From Curtobacterium herbarum (GTDB lineage Bacteria; Actinomycetota; Actinomycetes; Actinomycetales; Microbacteriaceae), in NCBI RefSeq assembly GCF_016907335.1, contig NZ_JAFBBT010000001.1, forward strand, positions 2,604,001 through 2,668,000: DNA of 64,000 nt, in the 5' to 3' direction. Shown piece by piece: positions 1 to 8,115 of this stretch (position 1 is its first letter; each line of letters starts with the position of its first letter). The notes under the pieces were generated by a model. That model worked only from the letters and a program-made list of their open reading frames with translations, had not been told where the DNA came from and ran no database searches. Position numbers and translations under genes: made by a program.

Positions 1-44
1 CGGACGATGCGCACTACGAGCGGATGGTCAAGCAGGGCGCCTAG
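1..44 (+). CDS. 3' end of an unidentified gene (partial)
   Basis: Reading from base 3, thirteen codons (ending HYERMVKQGA) run to a TAG stop at 42-44. The gene begins left of the window. Too little is visible to assign a family. It points toward the ferritin-like gene on the opposite strand, with only 67 bases between their stops, so the two are convergent. The call rests only on the open frame reaching the edge. Confidence 0.4.
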   Translation, partial: DDAHYERMVKQGA

Positions 45-111
45 CGCAGCTGCGGCAGCGCGGCAGCGACGTGGCAGCAGCCCGTCCACGCCGGCTCAGG
101 CGGTCAGGCCG

Positions 112-825
112 TCAGGCCGTCAGGCCGAGCGCGTCCATCCGTCGCGTGTGCGCCGCGATGAGCTCGGTCCAGACCGGTTCGAGCCGCTCCTGGTCCTCCC
201 GGGCGTGGGACGCCAGCGCCGACCGGGCCACGAGCAGCGTGTCCCCGACGAGCCGCCGGCCCCACATCGCCAGGCGCGACGCGACGACCGGGTCCTCGTC
301 GATCCGGGCGGTCAGCTCCTCGACCACGGCGGGCTCTTCACGCGTGTCGAACACCGTGCGGAGACGCTGTCGGACGTCGATCGGCAGCGACCGCAGCAGG
401 TTCGCGAACAGGTCGTTCAGGATGCCGGCGGTGACGTACCCGGTGAGCATCGACTCGTACCAGTCCGCACCGCTCGTCCGCTCGAGGAAACGGTCGATCG
501 CGTCCCGGTGCGGGGCCATCAGATCGGCTGGCTCCTTGCCGCCACGCTCGATCTCGGCCACGATGGCACGGTGCCGCTCGAGAGCGGTCGTCGCGAGCAC
601 CCCGGTGACCAGACGGCCCGAGAGCGTCGGCGCACCGGCGCCGGCACGGCCCATGGTCTCGTACAGCGACAGCTGCAGGTACGCCGCCTGGCCGAGGTAG
701 ACGTCCAGCTCCGGGCTGACGTCGTCCAACTGCAGACGCTCGACGGTCCCGCTGCGCGGGTTCCGCGACGCGAGCCAGGTTGCAGCGAGCTGCCCAGCAC
801 GCTTCCGGTTCCACCACGACACCAC
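112..825 (-). CDS. Ferritin-like fold protein (MiaE_2 / tRNA-hydroxylase-like)
   Basis: This 237-residue, mostly helical protein resembles the actinobacterial ferritin-like family annotated as tRNA-(ms2io6A)-hydroxylase-like (MiaE_2). Family members adopt a four-helix ferritin fold, and their substrate is generally not established. Visible helices include YLQLSLYETMGRAGAG, ALERHRAIVAEIERGG and WYESMLTGYVTAGILNDL, the last two carrying the Glu/His residues typical of metal-binding positions. The start is placed at GTG 825 because a TATGCT -10 box (832-837) lies six bases upstream, which fits a leaderless transcript; GTG 822 is possible. It is divergent from the DEAD-box helicase gene, an adjacency I recall from other Microbacteriaceae. 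The hydroxylase role is an inference from the family name only. Confidence 0.7.
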   Translation of the reverse strand: MVSWWNRKRAGQLAATWLASRNPRSGTVERLQLDDVSPELDVYLGQAAYLQLSLYETMGRAGAGAPTLSGRLVTGVLATTALERHRAIVAEIERGGKEPADLMAPHRDAIDRFLERTSGADWYESMLTGYVTAGILNDLFANLLRSLPIDVRQRLRTVFDTREEPAVVEELTARIDEDPVVASRLAMWGRRLVGDTLLVARSALASHAREDQERLEPVWTELIAAHTRRMDALGLTA

Positions 826-910
826 CCGCCCAGCATAGGGGTCGGGTGATACCCCTCCGGCACGTCGGTAGACTGGTCCGGACTCCTCCCCACGAACAGG
901 GTGAACTTCT

Positions 911-2473
911 TTGACTTTCTCAGAACTCCAGATCGAGCAGGACATCGTCGATGCGCTCGCGAGCAAGGGCATCATCGAGCCCTTCCCGATCCAGCAGCAG
1001 ACGATCCCGCTCGCCCTGACCGGCCAGGACATCATCGGTCAGGCCAAGACCGGCACCGGCAAGACCTTCGGGTTCGGCCTGCCGCTGATCCAGCGCATCG
1101 GCGCCGACCCCGCGCCGGGCGTGAAGGCGCTCGTCGTCGTCCCGACCCGCGAGCTCGCCGTGCAGGTGAGCGAGGACCTCGAGTCCGCGATGGTCAACCG
1201 TCCGACGAAGCTCGTCTCGATCTACGGCGGCAAGGCGTACGAGGGGCAGGTCGAGCAGCTCAAGGCCGGCGCGCAGATCGTCGTCGGGACGCCCGGTCGT
1301 CTCATCGACCTGCAGCGGCAGCGTCTCCTGGACCTCTCGCACGTGCAGGAGATCGTCCTCGACGAGGCCGACCGCATGCTCGACCTCGGGTTCCTCTCCG
1401 ACATCGAGCGGATCTTCCAGGCGGTCCCCGAGGTCCGGCACACGATGCTGTTCTCGGCGACGATGCCGGCACCGATCGTCGCGCTGGCCCGCCGCTTCAT
1501 GTCGCGACCGGTGCACATCCGCGCGACGGACCCCGACGAGGGTCTGATGCAGGCGAACATCAAGCACGTCATCTACCGCGCGCACTCCCTGGACAAGGAC
1601 GAGGTCATCGCCCGCATCCTCCAGGCCGAGGGTCGCGGCAAGACCGTCATCTTCACGCGCACCAAGCGCGCTGCCGCCCGCATCGTCGAGGAGCTGAAGG
1701 ACCGCGGTTTCAACGCCGCCGCCGTCCACGGTGACCTCAACCAGGAGCAGCGCGAGCGTGCCATGGCCGCGTTCAAGGCCGGCAAGCGCGACGTCCTCAT
1801 CGCGACCGACGTCGCGGCCCGCGGCATCGACGTGGACGACGTCACGCACGTCATCAACCACACGATCCCGGACGACCCGGACACGTACCTGCACCGCGCC
1901 GGTCGCACCGGCCGCGCGGGCAAGACCGGCATCGCGGTCACGTTCGTCGACTGGGACGACCTGCACAAGTGGACGCTGATCGACAAGGCGCTCGAGTTCG
2001 GCATCCCCGAGCCCGTCGAGACGTACTCGTCGTCGCCGCACCTGTTCACCGACCTGGACATCCCGGTCGGCACGAAGGGTCGCCTGCCCGGCACCACCTC
2101 GCACGCGGCCACCGCGGGCACGGACCGCTCCGCCGCCAGCTCGCGGTCGGGCTCCGGCGCCGGTTCGCGTTCCGGCAGCGCCGGCGAGTCCCGCTCCCGG
2201 AACCGCACCCGGTCCGCCGGGTCGGAGTCGTCCGGGTCGCGTCGTGGCTCGGGTGACCGCACGGCTCCGGAGCGCACTGCGCCCGGCGCCGACGCGAGCA
2301 CGCAGGACGTGACCACCGCGGCCGCCACGGTTCCCCTCGACGGTGCGCCGACCTCCCCCGCCGGCGACGAGTCCGGGGACGGCACGCAGAAGCGTCGTCG
2401 CCGTCGCCGCCGTCGTGGCGGTTCGTCGGAGGCGACCGCCTCGAGCCCGCAGGGTTCCTCGGACGGCGAGTAG
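911..2473 (+). CDS. DEAD/DEAH-box ATP-dependent RNA helicase
   Basis: A 520-residue RNA helicase that unwinds RNA using ATP, probably in RNA decay or ribosome assembly at the cytoplasmic RNA pool. The N-terminal core has the Q motif (FPIQQQT), Walker A AKTGTGKT, PTRELA, the DEAD box VLDEADRML and SATMP. The second RecA domain has the TDVAARGID and HRAGRTGRAGKTG motifs. After about residue 395 the core gives way to a low-complexity tail rich in Ser, Arg, Gly, Ala and Thr that ends in a run of arginines (KRRRRRRRRGG), likely for nonspecific RNA binding. The start is TTG at 911, the first codon in register with the FSELQI start of the family. A TAGACT -10 candidate lies at 869-874. A hairpin follows the stop. 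Confidence 0.93.
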   Translation: MTFSELQIEQDIVDALASKGIIEPFPIQQQTIPLALTGQDIIGQAKTGTGKTFGFGLPLIQRIGADPAPGVKALVVVPTRELAVQVSEDLESAMVNRPTKLVSIYGGKAYEGQVEQLKAGAQIVVGTPGRLIDLQRQRLLDLSHVQEIVLDEADRMLDLGFLSDIERIFQAVPEVRHTMLFSATMPAPIVALARRFMSRPVHIRATDPDEGLMQANIKHVIYRAHSLDKDEVIARILQAEGRGKTVIFTRTKRAAARIVEELKDRGFNAAAVHGDLNQEQRERAMAAFKAGKRDVLIATDVAARGIDVDDVTHVINHTIPDDPDTYLHRAGRTGRAGKTGIAVTFVDWDDLHKWTLIDKALEFGIPEPVETYSSSPHLFTDLDIPVGTKGRLPGTTSHAATAGTDRSAASSRSGSGAGSRSGSAGESRSRNRTRSAGSESSGSRRGSGDRTAPERTAPGADASTQDVTTAAATVPLDGAPTSPAGDESGDGTQKRRRRRRRRGGSSEATASSPQGSSDGE

Positions 2474-2488
2474 CGCCTCCAGACCGAT

Positions 2489-2516
2489 CGGCCCCGTCAC
2501 CACGGTGACGGGGCCG
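2489..2516 (+). terminator. Hairpin after the helicase gene
   Basis: A perfect GC-rich inverted repeat of 12-13 bp (CGGCCCCGTCAC...) sits 15 bases after the helicase stop. No T-run follows. The position suggests transcription termination or 3'-end protection. Confidence 0.6.
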
Positions 2517-2631
2517 TCGTCGTCTCCGCGGTCGGGCCCGGTGCGCGGCTTGCGGACGGGAGGCCCGGGGCCGGGCCCGCAGGAGCGCGTCACGCCAGCT
2601 GCGTCAGGCCAGCCGCGTCAGGCCAGGCTCG

Positions 2632-3504
2632 TCAGGACAGCCGCGAGCCCGGGCCGACCACGGGCTCGCTGCCGGTGGCCTGCTCGACGATCGCGTCGAA
2701 CGAGCGGCGGCACGTCCGGTGCTCACCGAGGCGGTTCGGCTTGCCCTCGCCGTGGTAGTCGCTCGACCCGGTGACGAACAGGCCGAACTGCTGCGTCCAG
2801 TCGAGCAGGGTCCGCTTGCCGTGTGCCTGGTTCTCGCGGTGGTCGACCTCCAGGCCGGCGAGGCCCGCGTCGACGAGGTCGCGGAGCATCGGCTCGTCGA
2901 TCACGATCCCGCGCGACGACGCTGCCGGGTGCGCGATCACGGGCACCCCACCGGCGGCGCGGATGAGCTCGACACCGCGCAGCGGGGACGGGGCGTCGTG
3001 CGGCTGGTAGTAGCCGGACGACGGGTGCAGGATGCCGCGGAACGCCGCACTGCGGTCCGACTCCAGGCCGAGCCGGACCAGCGCGTCGGCGATGTGGGGG
3101 CGGCCGATGGTCGCGCCCTCGCTCGACTCGGCCAGGACGTCGTCCCAGGTGATCGGGTGGTCACGGCCGATCGCGTCGACCATGCTGCGGGCCCGGGTGA
3201 GGCGGCCGTCACGGATCGCGGTCGTCTCGGCGACGAGGCCCGGGTCCTCGGGGTCGACCAGGTACCCGAGCACGTGCACGCTCCGCCAGCCGATCCGGGT
3301 GCTGAGTTCGAGCCCCGGCACCAGCGTCATCGGCAGCTGCCGGACCGTCTCGGCGGCCTCGTGCCACCCCGCGGTCGTGTCGTGGTCGGTCAGGGCGACG
3401 CCGTCGAGGCCGCTGGCCGCAGCGGCCCGGACGAGGTCCGCCGGGCGCTCGGTGCCGTCGGAAACGCTCGAGTGAGCGTGCAGGTCGATGAACGGATCAG
3501 GCAC
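2632..3504 (-). CDS. PHP-domain phosphoesterase (TrpH/YciV-like)
   Basis: A 290-residue metal-dependent phosphoesterase of the PHP superfamily. Related enzymes (YciV/RNase AM, TrpH family) remove phosphates or nucleotides from RNA 5' ends or from 3',5'-bisnucleotides. The N-terminus has the metal-binding motif DLHAHSSVSDG and the second motif LTDHDTTAGW. Later metal ligands are visible in VIAHPAASSRG, LEVDHREN and TGSSDYHGEGK. The length is normal. The start is GTG 3504, six bases after a TAGCAT -10 box (3511-3516), so the mRNA is probably leaderless. The promoter, start codon and first ten codons lie in a 124-bp segment that is duplicated 585 bases away (4058-4181). The precise substrate is not predictable here. 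Confidence 0.88.
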   Translation of the reverse strand: MPDPFIDLHAHSSVSDGTERPADLVRAAAASGLDGVALTDHDTTAGWHEAAETVRQLPMTLVPGLELSTRIGWRSVHVLGYLVDPEDPGLVAETTAIRDGRLTRARSMVDAIGRDHPITWDDVLAESSEGATIGRPHIADALVRLGLESDRSAAFRGILHPSSGYYQPHDAPSPLRGVELIRAAGGVPVIAHPAASSRGIVIDEPMLRDLVDAGLAGLEVDHRENQAHGKRTLLDWTQQFGLFVTGSSDYHGEGKPNRLGEHRTCRRSFDAIVEQATGSEPVVGPGSRLS

Positions 3505-3596
3505 CCCGTCATGCTACCGACCGGCCACCATCCGGTCGGACGCCGTTCACAGACGCCGCTCCCCGGCCGTGCGCTCGGCCGAGGCGGACCAGCCGT
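3473..3596. repeat. 124-bp direct repeat, copy A
   Basis: This copy matches 4058-4181 at 123 of 124 positions; the single difference is C at 3559 against G at 4144. It contains the first ten codons, start codon and leaderless promoter of the PHP gene, plus the last 15 codons (GWSASAERTAGERRL) and stop of the neighbouring lipoprotein gene. The lipoprotein fragment here is a remnant detached from its gene. Confidence 0.95.
3545..3596 (-). pseudogene. 3' remnant of the lipoprotein gene
   Basis: Within repeat copy A the minus strand encodes the same last 15 residues as the intact lipoprotein gene at 4132-4578, with one substitution (Glu for Asp near the end). The frame continues upstream into unrelated sequence, so this is a truncated tail left by the duplication and not a gene. 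Confidence 0.7.
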
Positions 3597-3775
3597 TTCC
3601 TCCGGTGGGACGTCGAGCAGGCCCCGCGGTCGGCCCGGCCGCGTTCCGAGCGGGGTCGGACCGCACGTCGTCGGACATCGGCCCGCTCATCCGATGCTCC
3701 GGCCCACCGGTCGCTAGGGAAGTCTCAGTCACCTCGCTGTGGACTGCGTGCCGTCGGAGTGGGATGATCCGACCC

Positions 3776-4003
3776 ATGCAGCGGGGACAGGTCATCTGGG
3801 GTTGGGTCACGAGCATGACGGGCGCGGTCATCGTCCTGCTGATGGCGTGGCAGGTGCTCGTCGAGGGCATGTGGCTCGGCAGACAGGTCGACGTCGCCGG
3901 GAGCTACTCGTACGGGCCCATGTACATGGCGGCCGCACTCGGTCTCGTGCTCGTGATCGGCGGAGTCGCCACCGCGATCTCCGCACGACGACACGGGCAC
4001 TGA
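3776..4003 (+). CDS. Small two-helix membrane protein
   Basis: A 75-residue protein with no family I recognise. Two hydrophobic segments are clear: about residues 12-28 (MTGAVIVLLMAWQVLVEG) and about residues 51-67 (MAAALGLVLVIGGVATAI). A short polar loop separates them, and the C-terminus is basic (SARRHGH), so both ends are probably cytoplasmic. The ATG at 3776 gives a compact protein; longer in-frame extensions would be very Arg/Pro rich and would read through the duplicated segment. The gene is the only content of the 461-bp stretch enclosed by the two 124-bp repeats, and its strand is opposite to its neighbours. It may have arrived with the event that made the repeats. Role unknown. Confidence 0.6.
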   Translation: MQRGQVIWGWVTSMTGAVIVLLMAWQVLVEGMWLGRQVDVAGSYSYGPMYMAAALGLVLVIGGVATAISARRHGH

Positions 4004-4057
4004 CGCAGGCACTGACGCAGCAGCGAACGGGTGCCGAGGCGCATCGTCGCGCGCAGC

Positions 4058-4181
4058 TGAGCGTGCAGGTCGATGAACGGATCAGGCACCCCGTCATGCT
4101 ACCGACCGGCCACCATCCGGTCGGACGCCGTTCACAGACGCCGGTCCCCGGCCGTGCGCTCGGCCGAGGCGGACCAGCCGT
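4058..4181. repeat. 124-bp direct repeat, copy B
   Basis: Near-identical to 3473-3596. Here the lipoprotein 3' end is attached to its intact gene, while the PHP 5' end (promoter, GTG start, ten codons) is cut off and fused to unrelated sequence. That creates a chimeric minus-strand frame at 3904-4089 with 61 codons. The copied TAGCAT box is at 4096-4101. Confidence 0.95.
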
Positions 4182-4578
4182 GCCCCTCGGACCAGGAGAG
4201 CGTCACCCAGCACCCGGGGGCGCCGTGTGCGGTGGGGTGCACGACGACCCCGACGATGTCCGGGACGGCTGCGTCGTCGGACGTCACCCGCGCCTCCGCG
4301 TCCGGGTCCACGGCGAGCGCCGGCGCGCAGGTGCGCCACGCCGTCGCCGCGGTCGCCCGCTGTCCCCGGCTCACCGCCGCGTCGAAGCGGCGCTCGTCGT
4401 GGTGCCGCAGTCCGTCGACAGCGGCCCGGCGGGCGTGCAGCTCGGACCCCGGGGACGGCTCGCCGCCGACATCGGTCGGCGTGCTGTGGACAGCGCACCC
4501 GGCCAGGAGGACCGTGGCCGCGCCCGCCACGAGAGCTGCGGTGACCCGGCGCTCGCGACCCGCTCGCACGGCCGTCAC
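4132..4578 (-). CDS. Predicted lipoprotein, function unknown
   Basis: A 148-residue secreted lipoprotein. The N-terminus has a basic start, a hydrophobic stretch and a lipobox (AATVLLAGC) with the Cys at about residue 23, so it should be anchored to the outer face of the membrane. The mature part is Arg/Asp/Ala rich with two Cys residues and no recognised domain. The GTG start at 4578 overlaps the TGA stop of the upstream membrane protein gene, which indicates translational coupling. Longer upstream extensions in this frame are arginine-rich shadow sequence. The last 15 codons lie in the 124-bp repeat and occur a second time at 3545-3596. I do not recognise the family. Confidence 0.72.
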   Translation of the reverse strand: MTAVRAGRERRVTAALVAGAATVLLAGCAVHSTPTDVGGEPSPGSELHARRAAVDGLRHHDERRFDAAVSRGQRATAATAWRTCAPALAVDPDAEARVTSDDAAVPDIVGVVVHPTAHGAPGCWVTLSWSEGHGWSASAERTAGDRRL

Positions 4579-4883
4579 CGGACGTCCCGCCAGCGCCGGC
4601 TCGGCGGGAGCAGGTGCATCGTCGTGACGGCAATGCGGAGCGGCAGCCCGAGGACGAACACCAGGATCGTCCTCGGTGTCGAGAGCAGGGCGTAGCCGAA
4701 GACCTGCAGCACCTCGGTGAAGGCGCCGCCGACGATGGACCACGCCGCGATCACCACGTCGGTCAGCGCGCCGGTCGAGACCACCTGGAACGGCAGCGCG
4801 AGCCAGACGATCGCAGTACCCGAGGGCACCCCGACCTGCTGACGAGGGAGCACCATCCGCGGGACCTGCTGCCAGTCGGCCAT
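4575..4883 (-). CDS. Small integral membrane protein
   Basis: A 102-residue protein with three hydrophobic stretches, at about residues 24-41 (AIVWLALPFQVVSTG), 43-67 and 69-92 (TILVFVLGLPLRIAVTT), followed by a basic C-terminus. It has no family I recognise. The ATG at 4883 lies six bases after a TAGCAT -10 box (4890-4895), so the transcript is probably leaderless. The stop overlaps the start of the lipoprotein gene by four bases, making a two-gene operon. The protein may act with the lipoprotein at the cell surface, but that is inference from coupling only. Confidence 0.7.
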   Translation of the reverse strand: MADWQQVPRMVLPRQQVGVPSGTAIVWLALPFQVVSTGALTDVVIAAWSIVGGAFTEVLQVFGYALLSTPRTILVFVLGLPLRIAVTTMHLLPPSRRWRDVR

Positions 4884-5068
4884 GGCTGGATGCTAGCGCC
4901 AGCGGCGTCCCCGGCCGCCGTCACCCGGCCCCCGGCCCCCGGCCCCCGGCACCTGCGAACTCGCCGCGGAGCCGGAGATCCGCGGCGTCCGTCCAGGCAC
5001 GTCCTGCCGCCGCCGTGCTTGGATGCAGCGAGACCGGATCAGGCCTTGCGAGCAGTGAGGCGGACGTG

Positions 5069-6256
5069 ATGGTCATCCTGGGAGCGGAACGCGCACAGTC
5101 GTTGCGGCGCGAGGTGCAGGCAGCGCGCGCTGCTGGACACCTGCGCAACCGTCTCGAGTCCTTCCCGGGCACGGCGTGGGCTCGGTGGTCGCTCCGCGTG
5201 GCCTTCGCTCTGCCGTTCCTGGTGGTGGCGACCATCAGCGCAGACCCGACGGTGTCCTCGATCACGGTGAACCAGACCGCTGTCGACCACGTCTCCACGC
5301 TGGCGTGGAACCGCGCTGACGTGGCCTGGATCAGCCAGCTCTACCCACCGCTCGGGACCGTCCTGGTGCGTTTGATCCCCGGCGGTGCGGCCGGACTGGC
5401 GCTGGTGGGAGCGCTCGTCGCCGGGGTCCTGCTGCAGCTGCTGCTCGAGGTCATGGTGCAGCGTCGGTTCGAGTGGTGGACGTGCGCGGTGTTCCTCGTG
5501 GCGATCGGCGCCAACCCGCTGTTCGCCTACACCGCCACCGGCAACTTCGAGGCCTTCCTCAGCATCGCGTTCTTCGGGATCGGCGCGATCAACAAGGTCC
5601 GCTTCGTCTCGAGCGGGAACACGAAGGCCGGGTTCGAGTCCGGCATCCTCTTCATGCTCGCCGCACTCGCCGATGCCTCCGGCCTGGTGCTCGTGGTCGC
5701 CGCAGCGGTCACGGCTCCCCTGCTGTCCGTGGCGCGACGGGCCGAGTCGGGGGCGCGGTGGTCGAACGTGCTCATCGTGCTGTTCCCGACGATCGCCGTG
5801 TTCAGCGCCGTGATGTTCCTCCAGCTGCTGTTCGGGCGCAGCCCGTTGTCGGTGTTCGAGAACGCGGTCCACTTCGACCCGACGCTCGGCGCACTGGTGC
5901 CGCACCTCTTCACGACCCTCGACGGCGTGCTGATCCTCGCCCCGGTCGCCAGCGGTTCGGCGTTGGCGCTCCTCAGCCGTCGGCCCGGTTCGATCCTGAT
6001 CGCGGTGTTCGTCTTCATCGCACTGGTCCTCGGGTACGTCTTCGGCCTGATCCCGGTGAACTCCGCGGGCAACGTGTTCCTCGTGATGACGATGATGGGG
6101 ATCGCGGTGGTCCCGGCGGCCCGCACGGTCCGGGCGAGCGTCCTCATCACCGTCGTCGGGGGCCTCCAGGTCCTCATCGCGTGGACCGCGGCGGTCAACC
6201 GACCGGTCACGGTGAGCTGGATGACGGCCATCGGACACGCCCTCGGGTGGCGATGA
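5069..6256 (+). CDS. Polytopic membrane protein, GT-C-like
   Basis: A 395-residue protein with roughly ten predicted membrane helices. After an amphipathic N-terminus (about residues 1-40) the first extracytoplasmic loop contains QLYPPLGT, a layout that recalls GT-C glycosyltransferases, which use polyprenyl-linked sugars outside the membrane. No catalytic Asp pair can be assigned with confidence. Start ATG 5069 follows a GAGGCGG ribosome-binding sequence; GTG 5066 is equally placed. Three bases separate its stop from the next gene, a family-2 glycosyltransferase, so the two are co-transcribed and likely act together in making or exporting a surface glycan. The exact reaction is unknown. Confidence 0.7.
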   Translation: MVILGAERAQSLRREVQAARAAGHLRNRLESFPGTAWARWSLRVAFALPFLVVATISADPTVSSITVNQTAVDHVSTLAWNRADVAWISQLYPPLGTVLVRLIPGGAAGLALVGALVAGVLLQLLLEVMVQRRFEWWTCAVFLVAIGANPLFAYTATGNFEAFLSIAFFGIGAINKVRFVSSGNTKAGFESGILFMLAALADASGLVLVVAAAVTAPLLSVARRAESGARWSNVLIVLFPTIAVFSAVMFLQLLFGRSPLSVFENAVHFDPTLGALVPHLFTTLDGVLILAPVASGSALALLSRRPGSILIAVFVFIALVLGYVFGLIPVNSAGNVFLVMTMMGIAVVPAARTVRASVLITVVGGLQVLIAWTAAVNRPVTVSWMTAIGHALGWR

Positions 6257-6259
6257 GCG

Positions 6260-7996
6260 ATGGTGCACCCGATCCCGACGACGCCCGGCCGGCACGTCGC
6301 CCTCGTCCGTCCCGACGAGCTCACGGAACTCGAAGCCGACGGCGTCGACGCGACGCTGCAACGGGCCGGGTCCGGACAGCGGTACCTCGCGGAGGACTGG
6401 ATGCCGCTGCGGATGCTCCCGGACGGCACGATGCTCGTCGCCACCTCCGCGCGTGCCGGTGACGCGTCGCTCGCCGACGCACTCGCCGAGGAGCTCGGTG
6501 CCCCCGTCACGTTCGTGCCCGTCGACAGCTGGACGCTCCGCCGTGCGGTGCTGGGCCGGTTCCACGGTGCCGTGGCCGACGCGGCGGCGAACGAGCTCCA
6601 CGACCGGAACCCGACGCTCTCCGCTCGCGTCGTGTTCTCCCGCACCCAGAAGCTGACGGGAGGCGCGCTCCTCCTGATCGCGATCGCCTGCGCGGTCGTG
6701 TGGCCGGCACCCACCGGCATCGCCGCGCTGACCGCGGCGAGTCTGGTGTTCCTCGCCGGTACCGGGTTCAAGTTCGTCGTGGCGACGCAGGGCGCACGCT
6801 ACGACGTCGTCGAACGCATCACGGACACTGAGGTGGCCGCGTTGGACGACGCCGACCTGCCCACGTACACGGTCCTCGTCCCGGTGTTCCGCGAGGCGAA
6901 CATCGTCGCGCAGTTGATCGACAACCTCGGCGGACTCGACTACCCGGTGCACAAGCTCGAGGTGATCATCCTGACCGAGGAGGAGGACCAGGAGACCCGG
7001 GACGCGATCGCCTCGGCGAACCCGCCGCCGCACTTCCGCGTCATCTCCGTCCCGAAGGGGCACCCGCAGACGAAACCGCGCGCGTGCAACGTCGGCCTCT
7101 ACGTCGCCACCGGTGACTTCCTCGTCATCTACGACGCCGAGGACACACCGGACCCGGACCAGCTCAAGAAGGCGCTGATCGCGTTCGCGCGCGGTGGTGA
7201 GTCCACCGTGTGCGTGCAGGCGGCGCTGAACTACTTCAACGCCCGGGAGAACGTCCTCACCCGGATGTTCACGCTGGAGTACTCCTACTGGTTCGACTAC
7301 ATGCTCGCCGGGCTCGACCACTCCTCGCTGCCGATCCCGTTGGGCGGGACGTCGAACCACTTCCGCACCGCGTCCCTGGTCGAACTCGGCGGGTGGGACC
7401 CGTACAACGTCACCGAGGACGCGGACCTCGGCATCCGGGCGAGTGCCGTCGGCTACCGCGTGGGCGTGATCAACTCCACCACGATGGAGGAGGCCAACAC
7501 CTCGATCCCGAACTTCATCCGGCAGCGCTCCCGGTGGATCAAGGGCTACATGCAGACGAGCCTCGTGCACGCACGGCGGCCGGTGGCCCTCATCCGTGAG
7601 ATCGGTCTCCGCCGGTTCTCCGCGTTCGTGCTCCTCATCGCGGGCACCCCCGCGACGTTCCTGTGCGTGCTGCCGTTCTCCGCGCTCACCCTGGTGACGT
7701 TCGCCGTCCCGCAAGGCACCCTCCAAGCGCTCTTCCCGGTCTGGGTGCTCTGGCTGTGTCTGTTCAACTTCCTCGTCGGCAACGCGATCATGATCTACCT
7801 GTCGATGATGGGACCCTTCAAACGCGGGACCTTCCACCTGATCCTCTGGTCGCTGCTGAACCCGGTCTACTGGACCCTGCACTCGATCGCGGCGTACAAG
7901 GCCCTCTGGCAGCTGCTCACCCGCCCGCACTACTGGGAGAAGACCGAGCACGGGCTGACGACCCAGGGCCCGGCGGACGGGACGACCGCCTCCTGA
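6260..7996 (+). CDS. Family 2 glycosyltransferase with N-terminal MshEN-like domain
   Basis: A 578-residue processive-type glycosyltransferase related to cellulose synthase and N-glycosyltransferases, expected to polymerise sugar nucleotides and extrude the glycan across the membrane. The first ~125 residues (YLAEDWMPLRMLPDGT...) look like the N-terminal domain of type II secretion ATPases, which binds c-di-GMP in MshE. Two helices follow at about 132-170. The GT-A domain shows VYDAEDTP-like IYDAEDTPDP near residue 291, TEDADLG near 385 and the QRSRWIKGY (QxxRW-type) motif near 424. Several helices lie at about 445-560. It overlaps nothing but starts three bases after the membrane protein gene. 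Substrate unknown; c-di-GMP control is a testable inference. Confidence 0.85.
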   Translation: MVHPIPTTPGRHVALVRPDELTELEADGVDATLQRAGSGQRYLAEDWMPLRMLPDGTMLVATSARAGDASLADALAEELGAPVTFVPVDSWTLRRAVLGRFHGAVADAAANELHDRNPTLSARVVFSRTQKLTGGALLLIAIACAVVWPAPTGIAALTAASLVFLAGTGFKFVVATQGARYDVVERITDTEVAALDDADLPTYTVLVPVFREANIVAQLIDNLGGLDYPVHKLEVIILTEEEDQETRDAIASANPPPHFRVISVPKGHPQTKPRACNVGLYVATGDFLVIYDAEDTPDPDQLKKALIAFARGGESTVCVQAALNYFNARENVLTRMFTLEYSYWFDYMLAGLDHSSLPIPLGGTSNHFRTASLVELGGWDPYNVTEDADLGIRASAVGYRVGVINSTTMEEANTSIPNFIRQRSRWIKGYMQTSLVHARRPVALIREIGLRRFSAFVLLIAGTPATFLCVLPFSALTLVTFAVPQGTLQALFPVWVLWLCLFNFLVGNAIMIYLSMMGPFKRGTFHLILWSLLNPVYWTLHSIAAYKALWQLLTRPHYWEKTEHGLTTQGPADGTTAS

Positions 7997-8115
7997 CCCG
8001 CGGACCGGACCGCGCATCGGTGCATCTGGCCCGCCGGTACGCTGGTCACGGGGTGATCCCGCGGGGCCGGGGACGGCCGGGTCGCCCACCATCGAGCACC
8101 CAGGGGGAACCGGAC

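Noticed and set aside
901..1734. Alternative helicase-region frame starting GTG 901
   Set aside because: It is an Arg/Pro/Ala-rich shadow of the real helicase frame.
4132..4743. Extended 203-residue version of the lipoprotein
   Set aside because: The extra N-terminal residues are Arg/Pro-rich and out of phase with the coupled GTG start that gives a correct lipoprotein signal.
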